From positions 62,001-126,000 of the forward strand of contig NZ_JTHP01000003.1 of assembly GCF_000943545.1 (NCBI RefSeq): DNA of 64,000 nucleotides, given 5' to 3'. Origin of the DNA: Paenibacillus terrae. GTDB lineage: Bacteria > Bacillota > Bacilli > Paenibacillales > Paenibacillaceae. The translations under genes were made by a program, and so were the position numbers. The notes beneath the pieces were generated by a model, which was given only the letters and a program-made list of their open reading frames with translations, had not been told where the DNA came from and did no database searches. Positions 15,838 through 25,085 of this stretch are shown in pieces (positions within the stretch are counted from its first letter, which is position 1; the number at the start of each line of letters is the position of its first letter).

Positions 15838-16710
15838 TTACAGTCCGCGCAAAATCACAATAAACAGCAATAAAACGGTCTCCAGCAATTCGTTCAAGGC
15901 TCCGTAAATATCCCCTGTCAGTCCACCCAAACGGCGGTTAATACGGCTTGCTGTGAAGCTTCCAACAGCATTGGCCAGCAGCGGCAGCAGCAAAAAGCCT
16001 GTCCAGATGGCTAATTCGCCCGGATGGGAAAAGATTGAATGCCCATACGCTGTAAAAGATGTATTGCCCATGTCCATGCCGCCTGTTCCTGTGAACCATC
16101 CGGCAATGATACATTGCCCTGCTGCGGCACACACCGTAATGAGTACAGCCCAGAACACAGCCAATCCGGCACGTCTGCTACTCATATCGGCAAAACGCGC
16201 TGCCAGTCCATCATCATTACGAGCTTTCGGCCAGCGCTTCATCGCGCTTACCATAAAACAGCGGCTCCAAACCATCGGAAGCAGCAATAAACCGGACAGA
16301 TCCCGTTCAGCCAGCACCGTATACAGCAAAGAAGCCTTGAGCATAAGCAACAACACACAAGCAATGACGCCCATCGCTCCTACACGGCTATCCTTCATAA
16401 TCTCCAGCATCCGTTCACGGGAACGGTAGCTGAATAAAGCATCAGCCGCATCCATCCAGCCGTCCAGATGCAGTCCACCCGTGAGCCACACCCAAACGGC
16501 AAGAGTAAGAACTGCACATGGCAACGGTGGCAATACCAGAGAGGCAAGCGCTGCAAAGCACCATACGATGAGGCCGATGACCATCCCTACCAACGGATAA
16601 TAGCTTGCACTACGTTTTAGCAGCTCTGGCGAAAAATCCAGCTCTGCCTTAATTGGAAGACGGGACAAAAATTGAAAAGCAGCCGCAATCGCCTGACGTT
16701 CGCCACTCAT
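15838..16710 (-). CDS. cobS: Adenosylcobinamide-GDP ribazoletransferase CobS
   Basis: 290 residues, an integral membrane enzyme with six or seven hydrophobic segments. The signature TGGLHLDGWMDAADALFS (near residue 85) holds the Asp residues that bind magnesium, and a late GGLTGDIYGALNE motif is typical for the family. It joins adenosylcobinamide-GDP with alpha-ribazole(-phosphate) to make cobalamin. Its ATG overlaps the cobU stop by four bases (ATGA), so the two are translationally coupled. Confidence 0.95.
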   Translation of the reverse strand: MSGERQAIAAAFQFLSRLPIKAELDFSPELLKRSASYYPLVGMVIGLIVWCFAALASLVLPPLPCAVLTLAVWVWLTGGLHLDGWMDAADALFSYRSRERMLEIMKDSRVGAMGVIACVLLLMLKASLLYTVLAERDLSGLLLLPMVWSRCFMVSAMKRWPKARNDDGLAARFADMSSRRAGLAVFWAVLITVCAAAGQCIIAGWFTGTGGMDMGNTSFTAYGHSIFSHPGELAIWTGFLLLPLLANAVGSFTASRINRRLGGLTGDIYGALNELLETVLLLFIVILRGL

Positions 16711-17327
16711 AGCTTGTATTCCAACTGTTTTAATTCTACGGGAATGCCAGCCGTCACCAAAAATACCTCATCACAAAGGCGGGCGATCCGCTGATTCATC
16801 ACCCCGCTTAAATCCCGATACAGCCGTCCAAGCGGATACTCGGGCACAATGCCATCACCGACCTCATTGGTCACGATGACGAGTGGCCCCGGATACTGCT
16901 CCACAGCTATCGCCAGTTCATCCATGGCGGCACGGGCCGCAGCTTCGTCGTCCTCACCTGCGGCCAGCAGCACGTTCGACAGCCAGAGGGTCAGGCAGTC
17001 GACCAGCACCATCGGCGCGGACGCTGGCTGCGGTGTTTGACTGGCGTGCAAGTTGGCAGGATTGCTGCCTTGCGCAGCCAGCCGTGGCTCTACGCCGCCG
17101 CCCAGACGCCGCAGCAGCTCCGGCAGCGCCTGCGCTTCCTCCAGCGTCTGCCAGTCGTACCCGGCAGACTCGCGCTGGAGCCGATGAAGGGCGATACGCT
17201 CCTTCATCTCCACGTCATAGGCTTGCGCCGTTGCAATGTAGCAGGCGCGCGGGGCGCGCGACATGCACAATCGCTCGGCAAAGCCGCTTTTACCGCTGCG
17301 TGCGCCGCCGGTCACGAGCGCCTTCAT
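16707..17327 (-). CDS. cobU: Bifunctional adenosylcobinamide kinase / guanylyltransferase CobU
   Basis: 206 residues from ATG 17327; the longer frame upstream lies inside cobT. P-loop GGARSGKSGFAERL at the very N-terminus, CYIATAQAYDVEM with the following HRLQRE segment (family guanylylated-His region), and IVTNEVGDGIVPEYPLGRLY are diagnostic. It phosphorylates adenosylcobinamide and adds GMP. The region ~17000-17700 is clearly richer in G+C than the rest of the window. Overlaps cobT and cobS by four bases on each side. Confidence 0.95.
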   Translation of the reverse strand: MKALVTGGARSGKSGFAERLCMSRAPRACYIATAQAYDVEMKERIALHRLQRESAGYDWQTLEEAQALPELLRRLGGGVEPRLAAQGSNPANLHASQTPQPASAPMVLVDCLTLWLSNVLLAAGEDDEAAARAAMDELAIAVEQYPGPLVIVTNEVGDGIVPEYPLGRLYRDLSGVMNQRIARLCDEVFLVTAGIPVELKQLEYKL

Positions 17328-18394
17328 CGCTGCGCGGCTCCCTGACCGTCCGATACGCCTGCATCGGCAAAGGTCGCCATTTCGCGCATAATGCGGCACG
17401 CCGCATCAATCAGGTGCAGGCTAAGCGCACCGCCTGTGCCCTCCCCGAGCCGCATGTCCAGATGAAGCATCGGCTCCAGCTTGAGCTCGCGGAGCACCGC
17501 CGCGTGCCCGCGCTCGTCCGAGGCGTGCGAAGCGAGCATGTACGCTGCGCTTGCAGGCGCAAGTGTACGCGCAGCGAGCGCAGCTGCGCCAGAGATAAAG
17601 CCGTCCAGCACGACCGGACAGCGATGAGCGGCTGCGCCGAGGATGACGCCTGCCAATGCGGCAATTTCCAGACCGCCGACCTTGGTCAGTACATCTAAGG
17701 CATCGTTCCCGTCTGGCTGGTTCACGTCCAATGCGCGGCAGACGACCGCTATTTTACGGGTCAGTCCAGCCGAATCTACACCTGTTCCCCGTCCAACGAT
17801 CTTTTCCGGCTCCAGCCCGGTAAGGGCACATACGACCGCAGCGCTGGCCGTCGTATTTCCAATGCCCAGCTCTCCGGTTACGAACAGTCGTGTGCCGCCT
17901 TTGACTGCTTCCGCCACGGCTTCAGCTCCAGCCAAAACCGCTTGCTCGGCTTCCGTACGCAGCATCGCCGGCCCCTTCGCCATGTTCGCGGTACCCATAC
18001 GCACCTTACGGTTCACCAGATCCGCATGAGCGACATCTGCGTTCACACCCACGTCTACCACTTTGACATCTGCTCCTGCATGACGTGCCAGCACGTTAAT
18101 GGCCGCGCCGCCGGACAGCATGTTATACAGCATTTGCTGTGTAACCTCAGCCGGGAAGGCGCTGACCCCCTCTTCACACACACCATGATCCGCGGCCATC
18201 ACCATAACGGTTTTACGGTCAAACTCAGGCTTGTCCACCCCCGTAATGTCTGCCAGTTGTATAGCCAGACTTTCCAGCTTTCCCAGACTTCCCGGTGGCT
18301 TCGTTAATTGATCCAGATGCTCCGAAGCCGCCAAGGCTGTCGCCCCATCCGGCTGTGCAATGCTGTCTATTAACTGTCGTAATTTTTCGTTCAT
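17324..18394 (-). CDS. cobT: Nicotinate-nucleotide-dimethylbenzimidazole phosphoribosyltransferase CobT
   Basis: 356 residues from ATG 18394 (a GTG three codons up is also possible; GGGAG stands closer to a good distance from the ATG). Conserved LTKPPGSLGKLE, MAADHGVCEEGVSAFP, MLSGGAAINVLARH and the catalytic Glu region near the end (LRLGEGTGGAL in variant form MRLGEGTGGALSLHLIDAA) mark the family. It makes alpha-ribazole phosphate, the lower-ligand donor for CobS. Head of the cobTUS part of the run. Confidence 0.95.
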   Translation of the reverse strand: MNEKLRQLIDSIAQPDGATALAASEHLDQLTKPPGSLGKLESLAIQLADITGVDKPEFDRKTVMVMAADHGVCEEGVSAFPAEVTQQMLYNMLSGGAAINVLARHAGADVKVVDVGVNADVAHADLVNRKVRMGTANMAKGPAMLRTEAEQAVLAGAEAVAEAVKGGTRLFVTGELGIGNTTASAAVVCALTGLEPEKIVGRGTGVDSAGLTRKIAVVCRALDVNQPDGNDALDVLTKVGGLEIAALAGVILGAAAHRCPVVLDGFISGAAALAARTLAPASAAYMLASHASDERGHAAVLRELKLEPMLHLDMRLGEGTGGALSLHLIDAACRIMREMATFADAGVSDGQGAAQR

Positions 18395-18475
18395 GCCTTC
18401 CACTCCCTGCTCCGTATATATGTGTTTAGCGATCTCATCGTAAATTCTGTTGCTTCAGCACTTGACTCAAGCAAG

Positions 18476-19342
18476 CTACTCAAGTCGCTCACCCTGACCA
18501 GATACATCCCGTGCACTTCTCCGCAGTAAAAGCTGCGGCACACCACTATCCGGATGAGGCAACATTACAGGCTCAACACCATACACATGGCGAATTCGTT
18601 CCTCCGTTAACAACTCTGATGAAGCTCCTAACCCCTCAACCATCCCGTCCTTGAGCACAAGCAAATCATCACAAAACTGGGCAGTCAAATTGAGATCGTG
18701 CAGGACAGAGATAATCGTCACGCCCGTTTCCCGCCGCCATTCCGCCAGCAGCTCCATAAATTCAAGCTGATAGCGTAAATCCAGATAGGTTGTAGGCTCA
18801 TCCAGCAGCAAAATCTGTGGCTCCTGCACCATCACCTTCGCCAAAGCCACGCGCTGCCGCTGTCCCCCGCTCAAACGGTCTAACGACCTGTCCGACAAGT
18901 CGGTAAGATCCAGCCTCTCCAGCACACGATCCGTAATGATTCCCGGGTCCATCCCTTTTTCCTTATCCACCTTTTCTCTACCAAACCAGTCCTGATGGGG
19001 AAAGCGCCCCATTTCCACGACTTCCCTTACCGTGTAACCCACCGGGGGGAGCCCCTCCTGCTGGAGCACAGCTACAAGACGGGAAAGCTCTTTTCTGCCA
19101 TAGCTGCTGACCCTTTTACCATATACAAGAACGTTGCCCGAAGTCGGGTGATCCACACCGGAAAGCAAATGCAGCAGCGTCGATTTTCCACTCCCGTTCG
19201 GGCCGATGATGCCCCACCAATCTCCTTCATCCACGCTCCAGCTTATATTTTTCAACGCATGGAATTCCCCAAAATCACGAGTCAGACTGGCAATCTCCAA
19301 CGCTCGGACCCGCGTCTCCTGTGGTTCATTTGCTTCTTTCAC
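18476..19342 (-). CDS. btuD: ABC transporter ATPase, corrinoid/siderophore type (BtuD-like)
   Basis: 288 residues from GTG 19342, six bases after GGGGGG and overlapping the btuC stop as GTGA; the frame extends far upstream inside btuC but without support. Walker A GPNGSGKST, Q-loop, signature LSGGQRQRVALAKVM, Walker B ILLLDEPTTYLDL and switch His in ISVLHDLNL are all intact. It powers import through BtuC. The FecCD-type family also carries iron siderophores, but the B12 riboswitch and cob neighbours point to corrinoids. Confidence 0.92.
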   Translation of the reverse strand: MKEANEPQETRVRALEIASLTRDFGEFHALKNISWSVDEGDWWGIIGPNGSGKSTLLHLLSGVDHPTSGNVLVYGKRVSSYGRKELSRLVAVLQQEGLPPVGYTVREVVEMGRFPHQDWFGREKVDKEKGMDPGIITDRVLERLDLTDLSDRSLDRLSGGQRQRVALAKVMVQEPQILLLDEPTTYLDLRYQLEFMELLAEWRRETGVTIISVLHDLNLTAQFCDDLLVLKDGMVEGLGASSELLTEERIRHVYGVEPVMLPHPDSGVPQLLLRRSARDVSGQGERLE

Positions 19343-20385
19343 AGCAATCCCCCCCTGCGCAGCTTCTTGTTCCGGTACAGGAGATATGCGAAGAACGGTG
19401 CGCCGACAAAGGCGGTCATGACACCAAGGGGAATTTCCGTCGGAGCCAGCAATGTACGCGCCGCAGTATCGGCCCAAGCCATAAAAATAGCCCCGCCCAA
19501 CGCGGATAACGGAATAATCATCCGATAGTCGGGGCCCGTCACCAGACGGATGATGTGCGGTACAACGAGTCCCACAAAGCCAATCACTCCGCATACCGAG
19601 ACAGCCGCGGCTGTCAGCAGCGTGGATATGATCAGAACAGATAACTTCGTTGCATCTACATTAACCCCCATATGAGCCGCCTGACGTTCACCCAAGGCCA
19701 GAATGTTCAGCACTCGTGCCCGGTTCCACAGAAACACCACCCCAATGACCACATAAGGTAAAAGGATGCCTGTATACGACCAGCCGCGCAGACTGAGGCT
19801 TCCCATTGTCCAGTACAATATTTCATTGACCGTCTCCCTGGACATGGCTGTCAGGAAGGAAACGACGGCTCCCAGAAAAGATTGCATCACCACGCCCGAC
19901 AAAATGAGGCTCTGCGTCGGAATTTTGCCGCCTTCCCTGGCCAGCGTCAGCACCATCCACAGCGTCAGCATTCCGGTCGTAAACGCAACCAGCGGCAGTG
20001 TCCATACGCCTACAAATGAAAATTGAAGCCCCCAATAAATCAGTACCGCTGCCCCTACCGAAGCCCCCGAGGATACCCCCAGCGTGTACGGATCAGCCAG
20101 CGGATTGCGCAGCACACCCTGAAATCCGGCTCCCGCCAGCGCAAGCGCTGCGCCTACCAGCATACCCAGTAACACACGCGGCAGTCTGACCTTCAAAATA
20201 ATCTGCTCTGTGGATGGATTCCAATCCGGTGTAACCGTCTCACCTAACCACGGCAGATGGTTGACCAGAATACCCGTGATTTGGCTGACGGGAAGCTTGG
20301 CCGAGCCGATGCCGAGACAGAGCAGCAGCGTCAGCAGCAATAAGGCAAGACCTGCCCCTCCAAAGCCAATCAGCCTACGATTCAT
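19339..20385 (-). CDS. btuC: ABC transporter permease, corrinoid type (BtuC-like, FecCD family)
   Basis: 348 residues with about ten membrane segments. FecCD landmarks include RLPRVLLGMLVGAALALAGA near residue 70, GVLRNPLADPYTLGVSSGAS, and GFVGLVVPHIIRLVTGPDYR near residue 270. It forms the membrane channel for a substrate delivered by the lipoprotein encoded directly upstream. Start overlaps the stop of btuF by four bases. Confidence 0.93.
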   Translation of the reverse strand: MNRRLIGFGGAGLALLLLTLLLCLGIGSAKLPVSQITGILVNHLPWLGETVTPDWNPSTEQIILKVRLPRVLLGMLVGAALALAGAGFQGVLRNPLADPYTLGVSSGASVGAAVLIYWGLQFSFVGVWTLPLVAFTTGMLTLWMVLTLAREGGKIPTQSLILSGVVMQSFLGAVVSFLTAMSRETVNEILYWTMGSLSLRGWSYTGILLPYVVIGVVFLWNRARVLNILALGERQAAHMGVNVDATKLSVLIISTLLTAAAVSVCGVIGFVGLVVPHIIRLVTGPDYRMIIPLSALGGAIFMAWADTAARTLLAPTEIPLGVMTAFVGAPFFAYLLYRNKKLRRGGLL

Positions 20386-21386
20386 TTGAAAATTTCAGGA
20401 TACACGCCCTTGGCCACTGCCTTGAGACCTTCCGTTACGCGCGGACCCGGACGACTAATCAGATTATCATCCACGGCAAACACCCGGTTGAGACGAACAG
20501 CCGATATTTGATCCCATCCACTACGGGCTTTGATAATATCGCCGAGCGTCTGGCCTGTTTTGTCGTCCCTGATATTTTTGCTGTATAAAATCACGTCCGG
20601 ATTGGCCGCAATAATATTTTCCTCACTGATCTGGTACCAGCCCTTTTGCGTTGCAGCCACATTTTCGCCGCCCGCCAAAGAAATCAGCTCGTCCATAAAC
20701 TCGCCCTTGCCGACCGTCCAGCCGGGTGAAAATTCGACGTAGACTCTCAGCTTTTGCCCTTTACCGATATTTTTAACACCGTTTTTCACTTCCGCTACAT
20801 CGGCTCTCATCTTGTCGGTTACCGCTCTCGCTTCTTTCTGATGATCGGTAATTTTCCCATATAGTTCGATGTTAGCCATGACATCTTCAACCGTTTTCGG
20901 CTCGGTTTTAAAAATCATAATTCCCAGGTCACGCAGCTTGGTCGTCGCCTGCTCACTGAGCGATATCCCTGCAAAAACGACTTCCGGATTCGCGGCGATG
21001 ATCGCCTCTTCATTCGGCTTCATAATACCGCCCACTTTGGGCTTCTTCGTAGCCGCTTCCGGGTAATCGGAATAGTCGGATACGCCGACAATTTCCTTAT
21101 CCAGTCCAATGGCGAACAGCGCCTCGGTTTCAGCCGGGGAGACGGAAACGATTTTGTCCGGCGCTTTTTTGAACGTAAACTCCTGCCCGGTCGCATCCTT
21201 AATGGTCAGCGGGTAGACCGTTTTGCCCGGAGGCTCCTGAGCGGTTGCTGTCTGTCCCGGTTGCTGTGAGGCTTGATCCCCTTTATTTTCAGCGTTCTTT
21301 CCGTTAGCTCCACATGCACTCAGCACAACCGCCAAGACCAGAGCCAATAAGCCTGTTGTCCAGACCTTTATTTTATTCCCTGCCAT
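20382..21386 (-). CDS. btuF: Corrinoid-binding lipoprotein (BtuF-like)
   Basis: 334 residues. The signal peptide ends in a lipobox LSAC (Cys ~25), so the protein is anchored to the outer face of the membrane. A Gln/Thr linker precedes the periplasmic-binding-protein fold (KIVSVSPAETEALFAIGLDK, VGGIMKPNEEAIIAANPEVV). It should capture cobalamin or cobinamide for BtuCD. It is the first gene after the B12 riboswitch and its terminator, so the whole btuFCD-cobTUSQ run should fall when B12 is plentiful. Confidence 0.92.
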   Translation of the reverse strand: MAGNKIKVWTTGLLALVLAVVLSACGANGKNAENKGDQASQQPGQTATAQEPPGKTVYPLTIKDATGQEFTFKKAPDKIVSVSPAETEALFAIGLDKEIVGVSDYSDYPEAATKKPKVGGIMKPNEEAIIAANPEVVFAGISLSEQATTKLRDLGIMIFKTEPKTVEDVMANIELYGKITDHQKEARAVTDKMRADVAEVKNGVKNIGKGQKLRVYVEFSPGWTVGKGEFMDELISLAGGENVAATQKGWYQISEENIIAANPDVILYSKNIRDDKTGQTLGDIIKARSGWDQISAVRLNRVFAVDDNLISRPGPRVTEGLKAVAKGVYPEIFK

Positions 21387-21471
21387 GATTTACACCCCTC
21401 CATATAAATTCTTTAAGAGCGTCACTTGAACATCATCCGATATCTGCTAAATCCAGCCTTCTTTTCCTTTC

Positions 21472-21509
21472 AAAAAACCCCTGCATCCTCAGATAAGGAT
21501 ACAGGGGTC
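21472..21509 (-). terminator. Terminator of the B12 riboswitch expression platform
   Basis: On the minus strand CCCCTGTATCCT pairs with AGGATGCAGGGG around a small loop, followed by six Ts, 85 bases before the btuF start. Confidence 0.85.
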
Positions 21510-21597
21510 ACGTTAGCGCAGCTCATATGCAGGCGGCAGTTTCTTCCGCATGGACAGTCACTGCGAACACGTCATCCTTTCCTCGAAGGACTATGGT

Positions 21598-21825
21598 GAC
21601 AGGCGGACGGGCAGGTATCCTGACTTACAGAACCATGCGACAGCCTGTTGCTCCTTCATGTGCTTTGCGGCACATATAGCTGGGCGGGCTGGCATTTTTC
21701 CATTTACAGTGGCGGGACCGCGCCGGATTCAAACCGGCTTCCCTTTTAACAGCACACCGGAAAGAACCCAAGGGTTTCATTCCGCTGCACCGACCTCGTC
21801 TGCTGGATATTTGATGTAGTGTTGG
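21598..21825 (-). promoter_or_regulatory. Cobalamin riboswitch
   Basis: The minus strand carries the ordered aptamer landmarks: GTCGGTGC near 21790, GGGAAGCCGGTTTGAATCC, the B12-box core GCGGTCCCGCCACTGT near 21712, and the 3' part AAGTCAGGATACCTGCC near 21618. A terminator follows, then btuF. Binding of adenosylcobalamin should stop transcription of the uptake and late-synthesis genes. Ends of the aptamer are approximate. Confidence 0.95.
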
Positions 21826-21987
21826 TCAAGCCGTTCTTTTACTTGATGATTATAGGTTAAAAAAGACTGGCTTACAACCCAAACCGCCTGTTTGACCTAC
21901 CCTATGTCTGTGATCATGAGAAGTATAGCGTAGTTAGTTCATCCGGGTTATTCAGGAGTAGCGAATGCGGAGCCAGAGCTATAAACA

Positions 21988-22815
21988 TCATGTCTGCTCC
22001 ACCAACCATCCGGTGAACTTGTGCCCTGTAGCCAAATCTGGATGTGATTGTGTAGAACGGGTGGCGGTTAAATCTGCAAATGGCTTTTGTGCCAACCTCA
22101 ACCGAATCGTAATGGCCGCTCCCGGCTTCGGATTCAGGCTCCAAAAATCATGACCCGGTACCAGCATACAAGCCAACTGACGAATCACTCCACCATGCGT
22201 GACGACCAGAACAGGAGGTGGAGCATCAGACAAACCTATTTTTTGAATCTCCATCATTTTACGCCACTCATACAAGGAGTCTAGAAATTCACCAAGGCGG
22301 TTCACAAAGTCTTTCCAGGGCTCTCCACCCGGCGGCGTAACCCGTTGCGGCTCATCAATCCACGCGCGGTACAACGCCACATCCTTGAGCATATCATACG
22401 TTTTTCCATCCCATTCCCCAAAATGAAGCTCTCTCAGACGTGGTTCCATGATGGCAGACCAAGCAGACATATTAGAAAGCAAACGTTCAGAATCCAATTT
22501 CGATGTCAGCTCCAACCGCGATTCCGGTTTCGATTCGAAGTGGGCTCCCCCTTCAAGCTCTGGTTTCAATTCTGGCAAAATGATCTGCAAGGTCTGACGA
22601 CAACGTATCAAGTCACTACAATAGATGCGGGCAAAGGAATGTCTCTGTAATTTTTCCCGCAAAGGCTCTAATTCCTGCTCTGCTCCTGGTAGCAAGCCCA
22701 GATCGGAGTGCCCCAGGTATCGACGTTCCCTGTTCCATAAGGTTGTGCCGTGCCGCACCAGCACAAGTTCCAAGTCCCACTGCTGATGTTCTGTAAAATA
22801 ATGCTTCAAGGTCAT
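21988..22815 (-). CDS. cobC: Histidine phosphatase, probable alpha-ribazole phosphatase CobC
   Basis: 275 residues from ATG 22815, seven bases after AGGA. The phosphoglycerate-mutase-like core has LVRHGTTLWNRERRYLGHSD (catalytic RHG), the second Arg region in IYCSDLIRCRQTLQI, HFGEWDGKTYDML and VVTHGGVIRQLACML. An insertion of about 45 residues sits between the third and fourth blocks. Lying directly behind cbiB, it most likely removes the phosphate from alpha-ribazole-P or cobalamin-P. Other substrates are possible for this broad family. The longer upstream frame runs inside cbiB. Confidence 0.82.
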   Translation of the reverse strand: MTLKHYFTEHQQWDLELVLVRHGTTLWNRERRYLGHSDLGLLPGAEQELEPLREKLQRHSFARIYCSDLIRCRQTLQIILPELKPELEGGAHFESKPESRLELTSKLDSERLLSNMSAWSAIMEPRLRELHFGEWDGKTYDMLKDVALYRAWIDEPQRVTPPGGEPWKDFVNRLGEFLDSLYEWRKMMEIQKIGLSDAPPPVLVVTHGGVIRQLACMLVPGHDFWSLNPKPGAAITIRLRLAQKPFADLTATRSTQSHPDLATGHKFTGWLVEQT

Positions 22816-22856
22816 ATCGCTTCCTGCTCTATTGGCAGCGTTCGGTGTGTCACGCT

Positions 22857-23828
22857 TCACTGTATCCACCCCAGTGCATAGCATCCGGCGGACACGAACA
22901 GACACAATCCCGCAAACATACTGGACACGGCAAACATCAGCCGGATCGTATGCCGGATATCATCCGGCTCCATCGGTCGCACCAGCTCTCCCATATATGC
23001 ACGAAAAGAGTGCACGCCATGATATACATTATAGCCCCCGAGGCGAATCCCCAATGCACCCGCAACAGCTGATTCTGGAAAGCCACTGTTCGGACTGGGA
23101 TGCAGCCGCGCATCTCGCCTAACCGTACGCCAGCTACGTCCAGCATCATGCCGATAAACCCACGCCGCTACTACCAGCATCCCCGCTGTCAGGCGTGCCG
23201 GGATGTAATTAGCGACATCATCCAGACGTGCCGAGGCCCAGCCCAAATGCAGATACTTTTCATTTTTGTAGCCAACCATGGAATCAAGGGTATTCACGGC
23301 ACGATAAGCCAGAGCTAAGGGTGCTCCCCCGATCAGGGCATAAAAAAGCGGAGAAATAATCGCGTCCACGATGTTTTCAGCCACCGTTTCGACGGTACCG
23401 CGTACAATCTCAGGCTCATCAAGCTGCTGCGTATCCCGCCCGACGATCATCCCCAGCTCCCGGCGTGCCGCAGGCAGGTCACCCGCCTTCAATTCGCGAT
23501 ACACCGCCATTCCGGCATCCTTTAGTCCTTTGGAAGCAATCGTGGTGGCGATCAGCACAATTTCCGTGCCGACAGATAGCCACGGATGAATCCAGGCAAG
23601 CAAGCGCAGTAGCGCCCAGGCAAGCGCGAAGGAGCCGCCCACCACAATCAGTGGCAGCAGCAAGCCAGCACGTTTCAAACCACGGTCACTGTGAACCCGG
23701 CGGCGAATCGCCTTTTCCAGGGCAGAAATGGCATGTCCCATGCCGATGACCGGATGTGGCAACCACCTCGGGTCGCCGATCAGCCTGTCCAGAAGATATG
23801 CAGCCATCATGATCAAGCTAACTGTCAC
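22857..23828 (-). CDS. cbiB: Adenosylcobinamide-phosphate synthase CbiB
   Basis: About 323 residues from GTG 23828, which overlaps the cobD stop by 11 bases; ATG 23810 is an alternative. The membrane protein has the family motifs LLDRLIGDPRWLPHPVIGMG near the N-terminus, the ETVAENIVDAIISPLFY segment and NTLDSMVGYKNEKYLHLGWA in the middle. It attaches aminopropanol phosphate, the product of CobD, to cobyric acid. Confidence 0.95.
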   Translation of the reverse strand: MTVSLIMMAAYLLDRLIGDPRWLPHPVIGMGHAISALEKAIRRRVHSDRGLKRAGLLLPLIVVGGSFALAWALLRLLAWIHPWLSVGTEIVLIATTIASKGLKDAGMAVYRELKAGDLPAARRELGMIVGRDTQQLDEPEIVRGTVETVAENIVDAIISPLFYALIGGAPLALAYRAVNTLDSMVGYKNEKYLHLGWASARLDDVANYIPARLTAGMLVVAAWVYRHDAGRSWRTVRRDARLHPSPNSGFPESAVAGALGIRLGGYNVYHGVHSFRAYMGELVRPMEPDDIRHTIRLMFAVSSMFAGLCLFVSAGCYALGWIQ

Positions 23829-24921
23829 GCCGCCGTTCCTCCTCCAGCACTTCGCCCAATACAGACAGCAGCATGCCGTTGGCTTCCGCGTCCTTGACCG
23901 CAATTCGAAAATGGCTCGTCGTCAGCCCCGGGTACATGGCACAGCTCCGTATAAGAATCCCGCGCTGTCCAAGCGCCTGTTGAATGGCCGATGCGCTCCA
24001 CGTCCCCGGCGCCCGTGCCAGGACGTAATTCGCTTCACCGGGGATGACACCGCAGCCCCATTCCGCCAAAGCGGTCAATAGACGGCTACGCTCCGTAGCA
24101 ATCAGCTCCTGCGTGCGCCGCTCGTACGCCTCACCACTCCGCAAACACGCCTCTCCGGCCAGCAACGCCAGTCCGTTCACGCTCCAGGTCACCTGCTTGG
24201 CGGTCATTCGCCGGATGTAGTCCGGATGAGCAATCGCATAGCCCAAGCGCAAGCCCGGAATCGCATAAAATTTCGTCATCGACCGGATCAAAATCACATG
24301 AGGATACCGATCCAGCACAGGCAATAGTGAAATTTGCCGCTCCTGCGGGATAAAATCAATAAACGCTTCATCCACCACCAGCACGGTGTCCGTTTTCCCC
24401 GCCGCCTCTGCCAGCTCGCGCAGCTCCTGATCGCCGTATTGCACACCGTTCGGATTATTCGGCTGACCGAGAAACAGAACATCCACCTGCTCCATGAGCT
24501 GGATTATGTCTTCCACGTCCGCCTTCCATTGAAGCGAGGCCTTGCCGTACACCCTGCTTACCTCGGCTCCAAATTTGCCTGCCAGCTCGGCATATTCCGA
24601 AAAGCACGGCTCCACCGTGCCCACACGCTTGGGAGCCAGTCCCAGTAACAGCAACGCCATGCTCTCAGCCGCACCGTTTCCGATACTCAGCGACTCTGGT
24701 GGAACATGAAGTCGCCGCGCCAGCATATTTTTAAAATTCCGGTGTCCGGGGTCTGGATAGCGAACCACAGTGTCCAACGCACTTTGCAGCACCTCAAGCA
24801 CCTCCGGTGGCGGACCCAGCGGATTAATGTTCGCGCTAAAATCCACAAAATCCGCAGCCGCCCCGCCGAATGTCGCCGCAGCCGTCTCCCTGTCCCCGCC
24901 GTGACCGTAAACCTCTATCAT
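23818..24921 (-). CDS. cobD: L-threonine-O-3-phosphate decarboxylase CobD
   Basis: 367 residues, PLP-dependent fold type I. It begins MIEVYGHGGDRETAA and has NINPLGPPPEVLEVL, FLGQPNNPNGVQY, LVVDEAFIDFIP and the Schiff-base Lys in SMTKFYAIPGLRLGY. Relatives are histidinol-phosphate aminotransferases, but the opening HGGD..A and the cbiB neighbour mark CobD. It makes (R)-1-aminopropan-2-yl phosphate for CbiB. It leads the cobD-cbiB-cobC group, which has no riboswitch in front of it that I can see; the B12 riboswitch lies downstream, after cobC. Confidence 0.93.
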   Translation of the reverse strand: MIEVYGHGGDRETAAATFGGAAADFVDFSANINPLGPPPEVLEVLQSALDTVVRYPDPGHRNFKNMLARRLHVPPESLSIGNGAAESMALLLLGLAPKRVGTVEPCFSEYAELAGKFGAEVSRVYGKASLQWKADVEDIIQLMEQVDVLFLGQPNNPNGVQYGDQELRELAEAAGKTDTVLVVDEAFIDFIPQERQISLLPVLDRYPHVILIRSMTKFYAIPGLRLGYAIAHPDYIRRMTAKQVTWSVNGLALLAGEACLRSGEAYERRTQELIATERSRLLTALAEWGCGVIPGEANYVLARAPGTWSASAIQQALGQRGILIRSCAMYPGLTTSHFRIAVKDAEANGMLLSVLGEVLEEERRRDS

Positions 24922-25085
24922 TGCCTATCATCCTTTCCGACCGTTCCGAATCATTTAGCTCCATTATGGGGCTGCTTTTCGCGTCCCGTCAATGCAAATG
25001 AGCTTTTGTGTACGTCGCTCACTTGGGTTACAATAGAAAGAGCTACACATAAAACTACACAGTTTGTATATACGGAGGAATGGAC

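Noticed and set aside
24922-25080. Second cobalamin riboswitch before cobD
   Set aside because: No B12-box or aptamer landmarks in the intergenic region on the minus strand.
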